Shown: in pieces, positions 10,701 to 24,836 of the stretch
How positions within the stretch are numbered: the stretch's first letter is position 1
How the letters are laid out: each line of letters opens with the position of its first letter
Source of the DNA: Tigriopus japonicus
Lineage: Eukaryota > Arthropoda > Copepoda > Harpacticoida > Harpacticidae
Reading direction: 5' to 3'
Assembly (NCBI GenBank): GCA_010645155.1
Contig: JAAGOF010000121.1
Coordinates: 213,650-277,649, forward strand
DNA: 64,000 bases
Notes under the pieces: generated by a model
The model's database searches: none
Seen by the model: the letters and a program-made list of their open reading frames with translations, nothing else
Told to the model about the DNA's origin: nothing
Translations under genes and position numbers: made by a program

Positions 10701-13700
10701 GCTTCATTTCAAATTACGAAAGGCAGTTCCAGGAAACTCTTGGGCCATTCAAGGGGAGTGAATGTTTGAGGAAATACTGCCGGAGTAACAGAATTCTGGC
10801 CATGTCAGCTTGGGTAACTTGAGATGGGGAGACTAATATATTGTCAGGAGGACCCAATGGTTCGAAAAGCCGAGTTCTCAGATGTTCCGTGGAATCATAA
10901 TGCGGACTCGTGGACCCATGACAACATCGGAGACGAGAAGAGGAAGACTCCTAAATGTTTTCTTTGCTGATGAATACCAAATACCCGAGTGAGAAAGAAT
11001 ATCGGGAAGCACGAATGACAGCCAAGCTTTCTGGATTTACTCGAGTGTGAAATTGAGATTCCTCCAGACTTGAAGCTTCTCATCGTCGGGCCAAATCATT
11101 TCATTGAAGGCTTTTTTGAAGTTCGCTTGGAAGCGTTCTTCCCTACTTTAACCGAGATAACATCAATTGTGTTCCATGTGGGACCAACAGAAATCTATTG
11201 TCATCGGAAATAGTCCGTATCATCAACGGTACGAAAAAAAAGCATCGCTCCATCATATTGTCGCAGCCTATCCAAGAATGATGTGAAACTCAATTCAAGT
11301 GAGGATTTCTGCATGTTAAAAGGTGAAAGAAGGGACCAATCTTCTTCAAACGGTTCTTTTCGCTTTCTGTTTCTTCTCGCTCTTGTTCTCTCTTGAAAAG
11401 GCTTTGTTCTGGTAATCTACGATAAGATTTTCTCTGTCTTGTGCCAAAAGAACGAGATGAAGAAAAGAGGAAAGCAAGCAAACACCAGACCAACTAACCA
11501 ACCAACCACCCAGCCAGACAGACAGACAGACTACCAACTAACCAGTCAGTCAGCAAAAGATGCAGATGTTCGCTTGGACTTGGAGAAAGTTTTGCGTGTA
11601 AGTTTGAAGCCTTGAACAAGTACCACACTCCCGTGGGAAAGTGGATCTAGCACATTCTCTGGTGATATCATGGTCAGCTACGATATAAAGATTTCATTGC
11701 TTCTTTCGAACGATAAACTGGACGATGGAAGAGGGATAATCTCATCTAATGCATTTGAGCTTTGCCTAAAAAAAGTTCTCCACCTTGGTAGTTTTGCTAA
11801 GATATGCAACGGGTGGAATTCTACCAATGTGTGGTATTCGTACAGAAAAAAGCAAAACCTGTGGTGAAATTGTTCATTGATTGTTAAGACCACCTCACTT
11901 GAAGTTAAGTTTAGATGAAAAACCCCACTTGATTTAAGATCGAAGGGAGAGAAAGCTTCAGAGAAAACAGTATCAGTGGATTGATTTTCGTGAGAAAGGT
12001 GATTTCTTTTCCTCGTTGTTATTTTTGTAAATGAGAGAAACCATCTATATTGGTCCTTATTTGAGGACCGCGTTAATGAGTCTCGTACTTCATTCTGGGT
12101 CATGTGTTCACTCTCTACCTTAAGTGGATTTGATGATGGTAATGATGATGTATTTCAGGGGCAGTGAAATTGCCAAGGCAATGTATGTAAGTAAGTCATG
12201 TCATTGATTACTAAAATAGTGAGATCCCTAGGATTCTCAAAAAACGGAAGGCTCGTAAATATGAATGAAGGTCATGGTAAGATTAAATTTTCCTATTGGG
12301 TGTGCTTCGGCTTGTGTTTGCCTTCTACATATAGAGTGGTATGGCCGTTTCTGGGCCGGTTTTGGACTCACCTCACTTCCAGATGCTTGAATGATGAATT
12401 CAATGCCTCCCAATGAAGGCGGGATTACTCGCTCAAGTGAGATAGAAGACGTCGATGGAGACACACTGGAACTTTGTCCAGGATGACCAACATGGAAAAA
12501 AGAGCTCTCCATCTGGTTGGAACAAAAAGAAAGACAGGTTAGGTATAAGCTTGGGAACGTCTCAAATGGAACAGTCAAGGCGTCTGAAACATACTATTGA
12601 CTAGGGATGGAACAAAAGCCGGAACTTCGGTTAAAGCTTCGATTTCAGTAAAGCTCAAGAAAAGAAGCCAGAAGCAGAAAGTATGATGAAAACTGGAGGA
12701 TGGGCGGTAAATGATCATTTTTCGTCCAAAGAACAGAGCAAAAGTGAAACTTTTACAAATAGGATACTTATCTTCAATGCACTTTGAACAATTGTTTGTA
12801 AATGGGTCTACATATCTGTATTCGACTAAAAATGAGAATTTCAAAGTAAATTGTCTTTCGAATTAAATTTCCGGTTTCAACTAGAGGCTCTTTCAGTCCA
12901 GGACTACTTATGATGCACTATTCAATGCATGCACTGGACTAGAATTGTAAGACGAAACAAAAGGGTAAGAGCAGAGGGAAAAGTAATATGTTTTTGGCAT
13001 CATTTTCCTCCAGTTAGATACCAATACGTCTTGAATAAATTACGAGTAGGCCAAGCAAGGCCCAAATGAAGGCTGTCCAGTGGTCGGCGTTTTGAACCAC
13101 TGCCATTCTTGAGAGGCATATCGGACTTTGGGGTCGATCGAACGTTGGAGGGCCCTTACAGCTCCATCTTTACCCAAAGAACAACCAATTCAATATTAAA
13201 CGAAAGGAACCACTTTCACAAACATACGGAATATTTCTCGGTTTCGGGCAACCGCTCGTCTGGAGTACCATTCAAAATCGAAACTTACCGCGTTATAGGC
13301 TTTCAGATCCAAGAGATAGACTGTACAACGCTGACATTTCAACATGTCCTTAGCTTCGGAGATAATGGTGGAGATGAGGCGTTCCAAACTCATCTGCTCT
13401 TGGAACAAACTCCGGGCCAAAGAGAGAAGTAGCTGAAAGAGACAAATCATTTCAGACATCGACTTTCCAGGGAAGCAGTTCAAATGAACGCCTCTCACTC
13501 ACAAACGACAAGTCGCCTTTGTACACTTAATGTTCATGGCCTTGTGGTAGTAGCAAAAGATATCATCAGCACATGTGAACTTAGAGGCTTAGGAACCGAC
13601 GGCCCAATGTTCATTGATCAGGTTTACGAGTAATTCCAAACGGATAAAGAAGATCACTTGATTCATCCGAAAGAGATACCAATGCAACCGAGGAATTGAG

Positions 13701-16700
13701 TCCAGAGCATTGATGGATTTGACGAAGAATTGGCTTTCAACGAAAATAAGTGAAGCACGAGTGCCATCTTGTCAGTTCCAAAGTGCAAGATGAAGATCCT
13801 CATCGGCAGATTTAGACGCCCATTTCGAAAGAAATGGACCCGAGATTTGCCAACTCAAGAGTTCTGATCGAATCTTCGATGAGTAGTCCTATTCAACCGA
13901 TTTCTTCTCTCAAATCTAAATGCTTTGAATTCGCCTTATTTGATTCTATCCAATAGAAATATGTCACATACTTCATAGCTCTGACTCGCCAATTCCCAAA
14001 TAGTTTCTGTATCAATTTTCAATCTATTTCTGGCTCAAAGTTTCGAGTGAGAAATGACGGAAGCTGGCAGAAAGCTCTTTCCTGAGGAAAAATCCATCTA
14101 AATTCAATGCTTTGGGTACAAATGTCAAGTTGCAAAAGTTTGCAATTGAACAAGACCTGTCCTTATTTTCAATCCTTTCTCTACGTAGAAACTTGTCCAA
14201 GAGGTGCATGTAACGAAAACCAAACACTCTGACATCTCACCTGATTCTTTTTATACTCTAGAATGGATACTTCAAACAGTTGTGCATTTTGAATGCCAAT
14301 GCCGCAGAAGGTGAGGTATCTTTCCATAAGCTGAAAATAAGAAGAACATTATTTGTTCCTTTCCTTAACTTTTCCTTTTGTTGCTATCATAATGATATTC
14401 TGATATTTCAGAAAAATGATGCCACAACAATCACATCAAAGAGAAAAAATAAGCCGAAAGTAGAATGCAAATAGGCGCTTTCAATGTGCATAACAAGTTG
14501 CTCATTATCGCTTCCTAATTGGAAGAGACACTCGAACATATTGGAATAATGGTTATCCCCTCTTACCTTGACGTCTGTCTCGGAGAACTCCTTGGATTCG
14601 AATCCTGGCTTTCTATCATTCATTAGTTGAACCACACCAATGATTTCTCCCTCATAATTGCACACGGGCAAGCACATGACAGCTGACGTGAAAAACCCGA
14701 GTTTCTCATCCACTTCCGGGTTGAATCTGGGATCCTGCAAACAGATCGAATGGGTTCAAAAGTAGTCTGTTTGTGATACACATATCATTAGCAAGCACTA
14801 ACTCCGTGAACATCGTTGATTATAATGTGCTCCTTCGTCAAAGCCACTTGACCTGCCACTCCATCCCCGAGTAAGACAAAGATCCGTTCGGTGTTGGCTC
14901 TGGCAAGAGCCTCATCCAATGCTAGAAACGTATAATTGTTAATGAGTGACTTATTTCTTCTTGAAAAAAATGGTATTCATTTACTCGCGTTCAGTATTCT
15001 GTTTAGGGCCAAGACCAAAAAGTATCGGCGTAAGATTTGTCTACATCAGTTAATTCAATGGTGGCAGTGAAAAATCATCATTTTGCCATCAGATGGTTGT
15101 GCATTCGACTTTCGCTGATTACTTCTATCGAAGAGCTAGTGATACGTTGGTCGGTTAAGTAATATTCTTAATGTTTCTTTGTGCGGGGCCACATGAAGAG
15201 TTTGTTATCTTATTTCTTCAAATACATTGGACATTCTTGGATGCATTGATGCAATGTATACTTTTCGTTAAGCGTTTAGGACTTTGGATTTGGTCGAGGG
15301 TAACAATCTAGACAACAATGAAGATCTTGGACTAGTACTTTGAAACAAACCTCCTACATTAAATGATATGTTTTGTTTGCGTCAATTTACCCTTTAATAG
15401 TTGATTTCAAGCATACTTTGATTAGCTACCTCCATATTTAGATTAGACATCTGTTGAGTACTTTCTTTTTTATATTACATTGGTTTTACAACAAAAGAAG
15501 GTCAAATTAGGCCAAATTATTCTGAATAGTTTGGGTCATGAAACATACTTCTACAATAAAAGTAAATATTTAATGTAGATGTAGTTTATTTGATTAAAAA
15601 ACATGTCAGACCAAGATCAGCTTTGAAAATCGAGAAAAGGAAAAAAATGTTTTTGAATGAGTGACGGGTTTCGAGTTGGGAGCGTTGCCATTTTTGACTC
15701 AAAATTTAATTGCTATTAAAAAATGCAGGTTGTATTAAACTTTTTGACCAATGACCTAAACGAAGACCAATATGGCAACACTTGAGTCCTATCAGTACTT
15801 TTACTGGTGGACTTTGAGTTTTTGGCAGTTCTGCCATATTTTACGTGGAGATTAGGTCTCTTGGCTTTTGAGAAGTTTAGTGGTGGTCACTTGTTTGACC
15901 CAAAAGGGCCAAAATGGCAAAACTATGGCAAAAGCCGAACTCGAAATCCATCAGTATTTTGAAAACGTTTGGTTACGGCATTAGGCACTGTTTTTGACTA
16001 ATTGTTAGAACTAATAAAAGCATGAAAGCAAATTGTACAATTTCGCTTTTCAACCCCAAAAGTGTCAGAACCTTGGGAATTTTATTTGCAATTTCTAATT
16101 GACCTCTGCAACTCTCAACAAAAACCTAAATAAACCTTATATCTATTCATTAGGTTTTTTTGAGTGACCTGTCACTTTTTTTCGTTTTATGACCAATGAA
16201 ACGCCGATACCATCACTTCGAAATGAGCTATCGAGCTCTGCCAAATGGGTGGTTCGTGGATGTGGATTGTTCACATTTTCGTTTGTGTGCACTCGTAAAC
16301 ATCAGCTTAATGGGAAATAGGTGTCATATTTGTTTTCTGTCCTCAAATGGATTCCCGCGCATGGGATTACTCATGCCCACAAGTAGGAGAGCCTGTGGGA
16401 CATTTAACATTGTTCCCAATCTCATTATTTAAAGCACAAAGAGACAGGCAAGTGACTAAGCCGAGCTCGAGTTTGGTTAAAATGAAGTTGGCCTGTTGTT
16501 CATTTCATGAGATACCAAAACAAATGAATGGACAGAGTTCAAGCGTTTGACGAAAAATGCACTTCGCAATCGTCCATCCTGAACCATTAGTCTGGGGTCG
16601 AAAAGCTCTCAAAAAAAGTTAATGGTTCTTTTTCCATTCCTATCATCCCCATCAAGAACCACAATTTCTAACGGAAAGTGTTTGTCATAACTCATTGCAC

Positions 16701-18993
16701 ATACTTTAATGAAACTGTTTGATGTCCCGTTTCTGAAATGGGCCGATTGATGGCGCTCTCTTTTTAGGGCTTTAAGATCATTATTGCCCTATCTCTGCCC
16801 CATCAAATATGAAGGCTCTCTCGTTTTTTGCTCGATGCCCTTTTCATTTTGAACATTTTGAAGTGAACCAACTTGCTCGTTTGAATGACATATTGTCGGA
16901 GGGGATGACATCCAAGACCTCACGATGTTCCGGCAGTAGGAAATGAGTTGATCGCTCTTTTTGAATCCTTCTGAAGGGTCTTTGTATGTAGATGGAATAT
17001 TTCTTTGTTTCTGCGTTCCATTGTTAGCTATAAGAATGAGACAGACCTTGGTGGCCAACTAGTGCCCATCTAATTATTCAGAGATAATCGTCGACAAACG
17101 TACAAGGTATCCAACCCTCATTTGCCTTGTGCAGGATGTGAGCATTCTCACTTTCATGTTTGTACTTTCTATTTGGAGGCATTGCAACTTCAAATAGAGA
17201 GCAAGTAAACGGAGGAAGAAAGCGAGGAATGGTGTCTTTAGGTAATCTAGAGCTTGTTAACACCTCCCTCTAATCAGTGGTTCATGGAACATAGGATCGA
17301 CTTTGGAGGGACCTTCGACTCTTGAGGCTCCTCATTATCCATACAATGCATAAGTTTTCGCTCGCAATGAATCATTATTGACTTAGGAAATAAAGTGAAA
17401 GGGCACAAAAATGCTCATGGTTGTAAAAAACGGAAGAAAAATATTTTGTCAAGATGTCATGGATTCCCTTTACTTCGAGTTAATACTTTGAGGCAGAAAG
17501 TTACATTTGGTGAGCTTGAAAAAGTCAAATTCGAATTTTGGCAGTACAGTCAGAAAATTGAAAAGTTGGGACTTTCCATTTTTTGACATAAGGTCGAAAT
17601 GGATCTCAAGATTACTCTATAAATTTTGCAAATCCGTTTATTTTTGGCTTTTTATTATCCTAAGGCTATTCAATAAGCTATCCTCGGCACAAAGATTCAC
17701 GATGAAGAATTTTCCTAAGAATCAAGGCTTTGGAAGGTTTAGGTACCTTAGAACATAGAAAATGTCTTTGCCATAAGTCACTAACAATCCTTTTGGCAAA
17801 AAAAGATGAAAGATTAACAAAATTTTACAACGAAGGAATTGGGCTGAATGTCCCAAGGCTCCTTTTTGTCGATCAAAAGTATGCAAAATGATTCAAAATT
17901 GTGTTTTCGAAACCCTAAAAAGTGGACTAACACATTTTCATTTTGCTGAAGCGGTTTCACCCAACAATAGATGCTTGAGAACCAAGATGTACTTTTGAAA
18001 AAAAGAACAGGCTTTCCTGTTAGTAAATTTGACCATGACAAATGAGAATGGTTTTGTTGTTGTAATTTAGATGACACCAGAGGTTTTTTTTTCTATCATT
18101 GTCAAAGGAATTGCCTCGCTCGTTTTTTACTCGTGCTCGATGAGCAGGTCGTCGTTTGGAAGACAATTGGCCTTCACGAGTTGACAGTTTCCGGGCAAAG
18201 GCACTTGTTATCAGAATGACCCTATCCAATGTGTTATCAAATTCCCTTTTTGGAATTGCACGCTCAAAGCGACCAAGTCAAACAGAAAGGTCAACGAAAA
18301 AATTGGCCGCGAAAAATGAGGAGACCGAGAATATTATGATTGCTGGGTGGCCTTACTTGTTGTTGGTTGAACATCAAAGAGCTTAGCCTCGAGATAACGG
18401 TTGTCTCTGGGACCTCGGGCCAAAAACATTGAGCAACGATCCGCCTTGGCCAACGTGCTCAAACTGACGGCAATTTTGTGGCACAGAACATCAATGTCCA
18501 ACTCGTTGGAAATGTCCAGGATTAGCTCCATGAGACGATCATTCTGTTCGATGGAGCCTCGGGAGGAAGTTTTCTTTTTGACCGATGCCGAGGAAATTGT
18601 CCCCGAGATCTCTTTGGTATGCTTGCGAATATCGCCCTTGGGCTGGTGTGAGGACAACCATTGTTGGAACAGGTCACTGGTCACTGACTTGCGCGCACTT
18701 CGAGGCACCACAGAACGAAAGGCTCGTTCCTCGGATTCACTGATCTCGTCTGTCTCATTGGTGCATGAGTGGGAGACATTTTCGGAACGAGTCGAGGCTC
18801 TATCTTCAGTTTCTTGGTCTTCAAAACTCGATACGCTTTGTAAGGAATGCAATGGGTGTGAAGTTGTCGAAACATTCCTCATTCCACGCTTTCGTGACAG
18901 GATATTCTGGAGCCACTCAGGGCTGGCTTCTTCCAAAAGCCATTGCTCGAGAACATGGGAATTCTCGTTCAGGATCTTCGGGTTGGATTCCAT
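4787..18993 (-). CDS. Pde6: cGMP-type cyclic nucleotide phosphodiesterase, PDE5/6/11 clade, with C-terminal CaaX
   Basis: Hydrolyses cyclic nucleotide, probably cGMP. Seventeen exons (high to low): 18993-18357, 14921-14803, 14734-14567, 14330-14241, 13432-13289, 12512-12372, 10226-10032, 9236-9093, 8836-8607, 8540-8435, 8359-8216, 6651-6472, 6319-6169, 6070-5925, 5834-5664, 5601-5434 and 5194-4787, giving 1113 aa. GAF-A spans about 155-335 and GAF-B about 355-580; GAF-B ends in an NK-x5-F motif. The catalytic domain (about 620-925) has YHNWRHALN (676-684), [10 protein letters not shown] (from 717), a metal-site Asp near 827 and the invariant glutamine in MQVEFID (880). The Ser-rich tail ends CNVL, a CaaX box with Leu last, predicting geranylgeranylation and membrane targeting. 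The CaaX favours insect-type Pde6 over Pde11. An in-frame TAG directly precedes the start ATG, although that AG could instead be an acceptor. Confidence 0.93.
7216..7438 (-). repeat. Two tandem copies of a tRNA-derived SINE-like repeat
   Basis: Copies at about 7216-7322 and 7334-7438 read on the minus strand. Each contains CAGACGGCGT, then a TTCGA tRNA B-box-like core, then TTGGG(G)ATAGAA and GCTGTCGGGA. The 7334 copy has GGGTTCGAGTCC, a good T-arm/B-box, and an upstream ATGGCCGCGTG resembling a Leu/Ser tRNA A-box. Neither folds into an obvious intact tRNA. They lie in a PDE intron, in the same orientation as the gene. Confidence 0.6.
15662..15953. mobile_element. Short inverted-repeat element (MITE-like), 292 bp
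   Basis: The left end starts TGACGGGTTTCGAGTTGGG. The reverse complement of the right end starts TGATGGATTTCGAGTTCGG, so 16 of the first 19 bases match, and TTGCCAT follows on both sides. The interior has no coding potential and repeats a TGGCAA motif several times. It lies in the 3.4-kb first intron of the PDE gene; apart from this element I see nothing else in that intron (14922-18356). Its family is not recognised. Confidence 0.5.
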
Positions 18994-21900
18994 CTACGTA
19001 CATTCGTCCACGAGTTTGAAATAGAAGAAGCGAATCCATTGTATTTTCTTGATGTACTCTGGCGATTTACATTTTACTTATGTGCAAATACACACCACTT
19101 TTACATTACAATAAGACAAGAAAGGCTCTTAGTTCGATGCTGGCTCTTCTGAGCCGACAAGGTCGAGAAAACACGTGTTACCGTCTTTTGACTGAGTGAA
19201 AGGCTCTTTCCAACTACAAAATCGGACCTTTGTTTGCCAATGTCGAGTGATTGAAACTCAATTCTTCGCTCGAAACTTTTCTTCCCCGTTCAAATGAGGT
19301 TTTGTTGACAAGCAAATTTGCGACTTACCTTATTAGAATGCACATTGAGCAATAACGAAAAGTTAGAGAAGCCCCATTTCTGAGGTCGATTTGCATAGTA
19401 GGCGCTGCAAACTATTCTCGAGCAACCCAAAGGCAAAGCTCAATTGAATCGAGACTATGGAAAGCGAAGATATATTCCGGCACTTCGACGACAGGCCAAT
19501 GAGGGTCAAACTTCATCACTTGGTGCGGACGAATGCCACGAGCACACTGATGGAATGCACTTGGCCACAATAATGATTCCCATTGGAACTGGTAACGGCT
19601 AAATATGTGTGCGTAGGTGTGAGGTTCCACTGCAGACACAGGACTGGATCACGACCTTAATGTTTACATACTATCTTTTCCTCTCGACGGATGAGTGAGT
19701 GAGTGCGGACGTTCTTACGTTCGTTGAATGGATGAGGAACAACTCGCAGCTTTTCTCTACCGCATCCTTCACCACTCGATGAAGAAGCACCCGGTCCAAC
19801 TGCACATTTATTATACGATGATGCGGAGCGCACTAGGCCAGCTAGATTTCTCGAGTTTGTGAGAGCTAAGACGCGAGGACGTTGTTATCCCGTCGGTCGA
19901 GAGGACCCTTCGGCGGCGCCTTCTTCCTTCCTTCTTCGGACATACACACTCACTCCGAGTTAGACAGGCCGCATTACGACGTTCATGTTAAAAGCCTTTT
20001 CAGTTCCTCGGGACCTGAACCGAGGTTGTCGTCGAAAACCCTCCTCTTTGGCAAGAGAACGAACGACCATTCCATCGGGGACTGGACTGAGAGGACAAGG
20101 ATTGGAGGGAGAGAGACGTGGCTGTTCATCCTCCATTCTTTCATTTTCGAGCCACCAAAGACACAGAAAACGAGAGAGAACGAGCGAGCACCAAACCAAA
20201 GGACCTTGGACAGCGCAGCCTGCTTCGACATGTAGAGCAAGAACTTCGAGATGGAACTGAGAAGCTCTTCTTGATCTCACATCTCGTTTCTACATGCCCT
20301 GTTGTGCTCGTTTTCCTTTGCATGGTGCACTACGGAAGGTCGACAAACGAACGAAGCTCGGAATGGGCTCTTCTACATCCTCTCAGCCTCCTTGACGAAC
20401 ATCGAGATGTAGCGGCCTCCTTGTCCTCTTTTTCTTAAAGGCTGTAGAAAAGCAGCCAACAGATCCTCGGACTCGTGGGTCCCATTCTGAGTCGAAAGTG
20501 TTCGAGTCCCCCTTTAAACGGATGTATACAGAGCCGTCCAACGGTAGCCTTCGTTGGATGCTCTCTGGTCTGTTTAGCCTTGCCTTAGTTTCTTGAATTG
20601 ACTTTGTTTCATTCGTTTTTCCCCCGCAAAATTCGCCATTTCTCGGATTAACTTTGCACATACTGGCATAAGAGGGAGGATGTACACGAAGTCTGGTCTT
20701 GGAGTCTCCTGGATATGCGGTAACGCAGTTAGAATAATGGGAATGGCTTTCCTCGATCCACTCCGAAGACATCCGCTTTTGTGAATCACACTCTTCGTTC
20801 GTTCTTTCGCCCTCTGTAGTACATACTACATCCATACATTCTTTAACTACAAGACACGTCGTGAAGCTCGAGAAAGGGAACGTGATGCTTGTGTCCCTTT
20901 GGAATGAAACTCATCTCATTGCGTTCTACTAACCTCGTCATAGCCCAATGGCCAAGTTTCGGGGTCAGAGGATGGCACTTCAAAGGAATGAATGACGGAT
21001 TTGCTTGACTTTCCCGAAACATTTTAAAGTAATAAGTTTAAATTAAGAGCCAACTGGCTTAGGAAGAGGGGCGCAATGAAATGGTCCAAAAGTTTTTTTA
21101 AGCAACGTTTTAACGATCCAAAGTCTCGGGTTTGCCCTTCAAATATTGTGGAAGAACATAAAAGGAACCTTTTAGCTTAAATGCAGCCCTCAACAATTCA
21201 TCCGCTAAATGTCGAGTTTGACAATTCATTTGGTAATCTTACTCCCACATTCATTTTTCAATGAATAGGATCTAAAATCGACGAAAAATGGAACCTACCG
21301 GGTCTCACGATCAAAACATGGAATTACGTTCATATTGGTATTGAAATATGAGTGCTTTTCTTTGGTACGAACATTTCAGGTGAAGGTAGGAGAACCCGAG
21401 AATTAAATTCACATGTCTGAACACCAATGAACAAAATGGGATTTCGTGTATTGATGTTATTGTCGAGATTTTTTCAACATCTTGCAATAAATGGAAAGCA
21501 CGTCTAGCGAAGTTTCCCAAATATGAATTATGCAGAGGTTGAATTTTATGCCAAATACAGAAATACAGTATAACACATTAATTAGTCTTTGCCTGTCGAC
21601 AATCATCACAAAATCACTTTTTTTTGCTTTACTAATACCAAACGAAGAAGGTTATCTAATTACGATATGTTTATTAACGGTTTTTAAATTGCTCTTATTC
21701 CTTTTTATCAGGTGAAAAACATCAAAATGATTTGATTCTTTCTGGCTATTTTTTTGGAAACACTTGATGAGCCCATGGTTTGAGAAGTGCCTTAATAACA
21801 ACCTACAATTATTGACCCTTTCTAATTTTTTTTTTAGTTTCCATAAATCCCACTTGCCATAGTGGCTCAATCATGATCAAAAAGGCCAATCAGGTTAAAT

Positions 21901-24836
21901 AATTTGACGTGACTTCTATTTGAGTGGCTGTGTATGAGTAGTGGTACAATCTAAGAGGGGTCTGTTGTATGTTAGCAATTTAAGCTTCTGGGACCAATAG
22001 AAGACTTTTGCACAAAAAAACTTTGTTAAAACATTTCATCCTTGAGGTCAAAGTCGATGACTCTTGGTCCTGTCAAATTTTGACACTTTTTTGTTAGCTT
22101 ATGAAGCTGTTCAATCTCTTGTGGAACCGTCAGCTCTCTTCTCCTTGTCAAAACGGAATGCCTTCCATTTCAAGCCATGTTGAAATGTTGCCATTTCAAG
22201 CATTTCAATCAATAGTGTGACTCCAGTTTGTCCTGTGTTCAAATCAATCGAGCTTTAATTATGCTCACAGACACACCCAACATCTAAAGCAACTGATTTG
22301 TGGGTTGTTTTGCAATAAGAGGTCAACCCAGGTGTTGAAAAGTTCCTTTTCGAAAATAATTTGGAATTGTGAACATCTTAAACACTGTCAGCAAGTAACT
22401 GAGGGGATCAAGTTTCTTTGGGACTTTTGATCAATCGCATGGAAAGGTGTAAAGGCTAAAACCGGCTGAATAAAAGGTGGACAACAAACTCCATTTTTTG
22501 AAGTTTTATTGTTTACTTTTGAAAAAGGGAAACATGTAAGATATTGTTTTGTTTCCGAGGCGGCAAAGATTTACGTGTCATAGTGTACTCATCCTAAACT
22601 GTGATATTGGAGACGAGCTTTTTGCGTTAAAAGGTTCCTTGAGCAGGTATTTTCACTCCTCTTAGGTCGTCAAGTTAGGAGGAAAAAAACACTTTTTTGA
22701 CATTACCTCAGCAGATGATCATTTGGTCTATTACTAAACTCTCATCATTAGTTAAAAATCAAGGCTTCTTTGTAAAGTCTTCCAAATGTTTGCTTTCATT
22801 TATCAGTTATTACCTCTTGCAAAGAAACGAAACACATGTATCCTAGAAATTACTGATCCTTATGATTGTTAAGTAATATCCAAAAGGCAGTAAAATGATT
22901 TCCTCCTTGCTAACATAATGGACTTTTGGAAAAATGCATCAACTGAAGCAAAAGTTCACTCTCTTTGCTCCAGTAGAAATCCAACTATACAAGCTCTCAC
23001 AATGGAAACTATCCTTGAATCCAATTCGAAAATTGCTTGTTGCCGAGGAACAAACTTGTAAGAAAGTCCATATTTTGCGCGATAATGTCATAACTTTCTT
23101 AGAAATAGCTGACTTGGATTTATCTATCGGAATTCCCATTGGTTTTCCATCTCTCTCCTCTGGCACATTGGCATCTTCTTCCTTGTGTAAAGTTGAGCTG
23201 ACCTGGGAATTACATCTCGTGTTGTGCAGAATTGCGAGCATTCATAGAAAACCCTTCTGATGGGCCTTAAGTAAATTCACCCCTAGGGAAGTGTTGCTGA
23301 CACAAAACTTTCGAGGTGGATATGTACGCGTATGTTCCAGGATACCCAAAAGCGGTCTTTTCCTAAGTTGGTTGTCGACATCCATTCCAAAGTCGAGAAG
23401 ACACCACTGTGGATGTAACTCACTCTACGGATCTATCATCTTCTCTTTCCTCCTTAATTCAGTTGGAGGGCGGAGGTCCACAGGAAATCCAATCAGGGTG
23501 AACGGATTGTGGTGGTGGAGGTACTAGTGGTCGCTCTCAGAGAAAACGAGAGATATCGTATCCATCCATTAGTTGGAGGAAACTTTTGCCTTGACGACGA
23601 CAACTGAGACACAGGATGTACGAGTTGGAAGCCGAGATTGAGTTAAGTAGGAAAATGAAAGCTGAACCGGTTAGAAGAACGAACGTTGCGCAACTCATTC
23701 TTGACGTGCTTATGGATTTTGCAAGCGATTGCTGCTAGAGATAGGGACATGTAACAAAGGAAGGAAACGGGATACGGAGATTCCAGGAGTATCCGTTTGG
23801 TCCAAGTGCAAGTGTTTAATTTCCCCAACGTGTAGGTAACTTGATCTCGTTCCAATCCAAATCCTAGGGTTTCTGATCGAAAATAAGGCCACCTCTCAGA
23901 GGCCTCCTTCCTTCCTTCCTTCCAACCAACCCGTGAAGGAGGATCTCCAACGCCTTCGTTGGCAAGGAACGCATCCAACAAGGGAAGGAAGGATCCCATT
24001 TCCTCTTTTTCACTTGGGACAATGTCCACGCACCATCGCCACGATCAACATCATCTCGGTCGGTCGTGGACCTTCTTTTTCTTGTGCCTTCTCTTGTGGT
24101 CCATGCACCAAAGAGCTACACTCTCAACTGCCGACCTCTCTTTCTCGTTCCTTCTGGTGCTTGTTGGGGGGGCCTAGTAGTTTTACTCCTTCCATTTCTT
24201 CTGGTTGGCCTCATCAGTTTTTATACTTCAGGCCTCTTCGGCACTATTCAGCCTTATTCCATCAGTTTGGGCCTCAATGAAGAACGGTCCGTGAGTGAGT
24301 AAGTGAGTGAGTGAGTGAGTGAGTGAGTGAGGGTAATGCTAGTGGCAGTATGTTGTAGCGGTGGATTTGGCGGTGGTAGTCTGGCTGTTGTCATTACTTC
24401 CAGGAAGGTCCTGGTGATGTCCATGATGGTGGTGGTGTTGGTAAAGGAGGAGGAAGAGCAGAAGGTCGTATAGTAAAATGTGATGCGATACCACTCTTCT
24501 TAGAACTTGGTGTGGTGTTTTTTGGTGGGGATTGGCCATCTGCGTTCGGGGCCGTTCCAAGTTGAAGGAACTGGAGCTTGAATGTAACTGAGGCTCCCAG
24601 AGAGCTTTGGAGGTTTGTCCTCTCAAAAAAAAGTAGCAGAATTTTTAGACTAATAACTGACGGCGCAAACTTCCAAGATTGACAAGAACAAAAAAGTCTA
24701 TTTTTTAGTCAACGGAACACAAAAATAAACAATTTTAGAACCAAACGCGATCGTAGTGAGGTTGAATTCTATTTGATATTTTGTTATCTCGCATGGGATT
24801 GGAAGGTATCAACACGAGATGGGGGAACTAAATGAT
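18994..24836. other. Intergenic DNA between the PDE and NOP14 genes
   Basis: I can support no gene in these 5.8 kb. The left part is probably the PDE promoter and 5' leader; it contains a GAGT tetranucleotide run at about 19692-19704. Open frames at 19882-20438 and 23643-24300 overlap on both strands and look like chance. The stretch from 20900 to 23600 is AT-rich and featureless. The right end carries a GTGA microsatellite and the 3' flank of NOP14. Confidence 0.55.
24290..24330. repeat. GTGA tetranucleotide microsatellite
   Basis: About ten near-perfect units of GTGA, with one interruption (GTAA) near 24300. The same motif, in either orientation, appears as shorter runs near 2036, 19692, 30034 and 57264. 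Confidence 0.9.

Noticed and set aside
20495..20510. GTTCGAGTCC resembling a tRNA T-arm
   Set aside because: No matching A-box, anticodon arm or acceptor pairing upstream, so not called a tRNA.
19882..20835. Cluster of open frames of 60-150 codons
   Set aside because: Several frames on both strands overlap, none has a recognisable motif or consistent splice sites, and the position fits the PDE promoter and leader.
23643..24029. 128-codon minus-strand frame
   Set aside because: No motif, overlaps open frames on the other strand, and includes a CCTT repeat.
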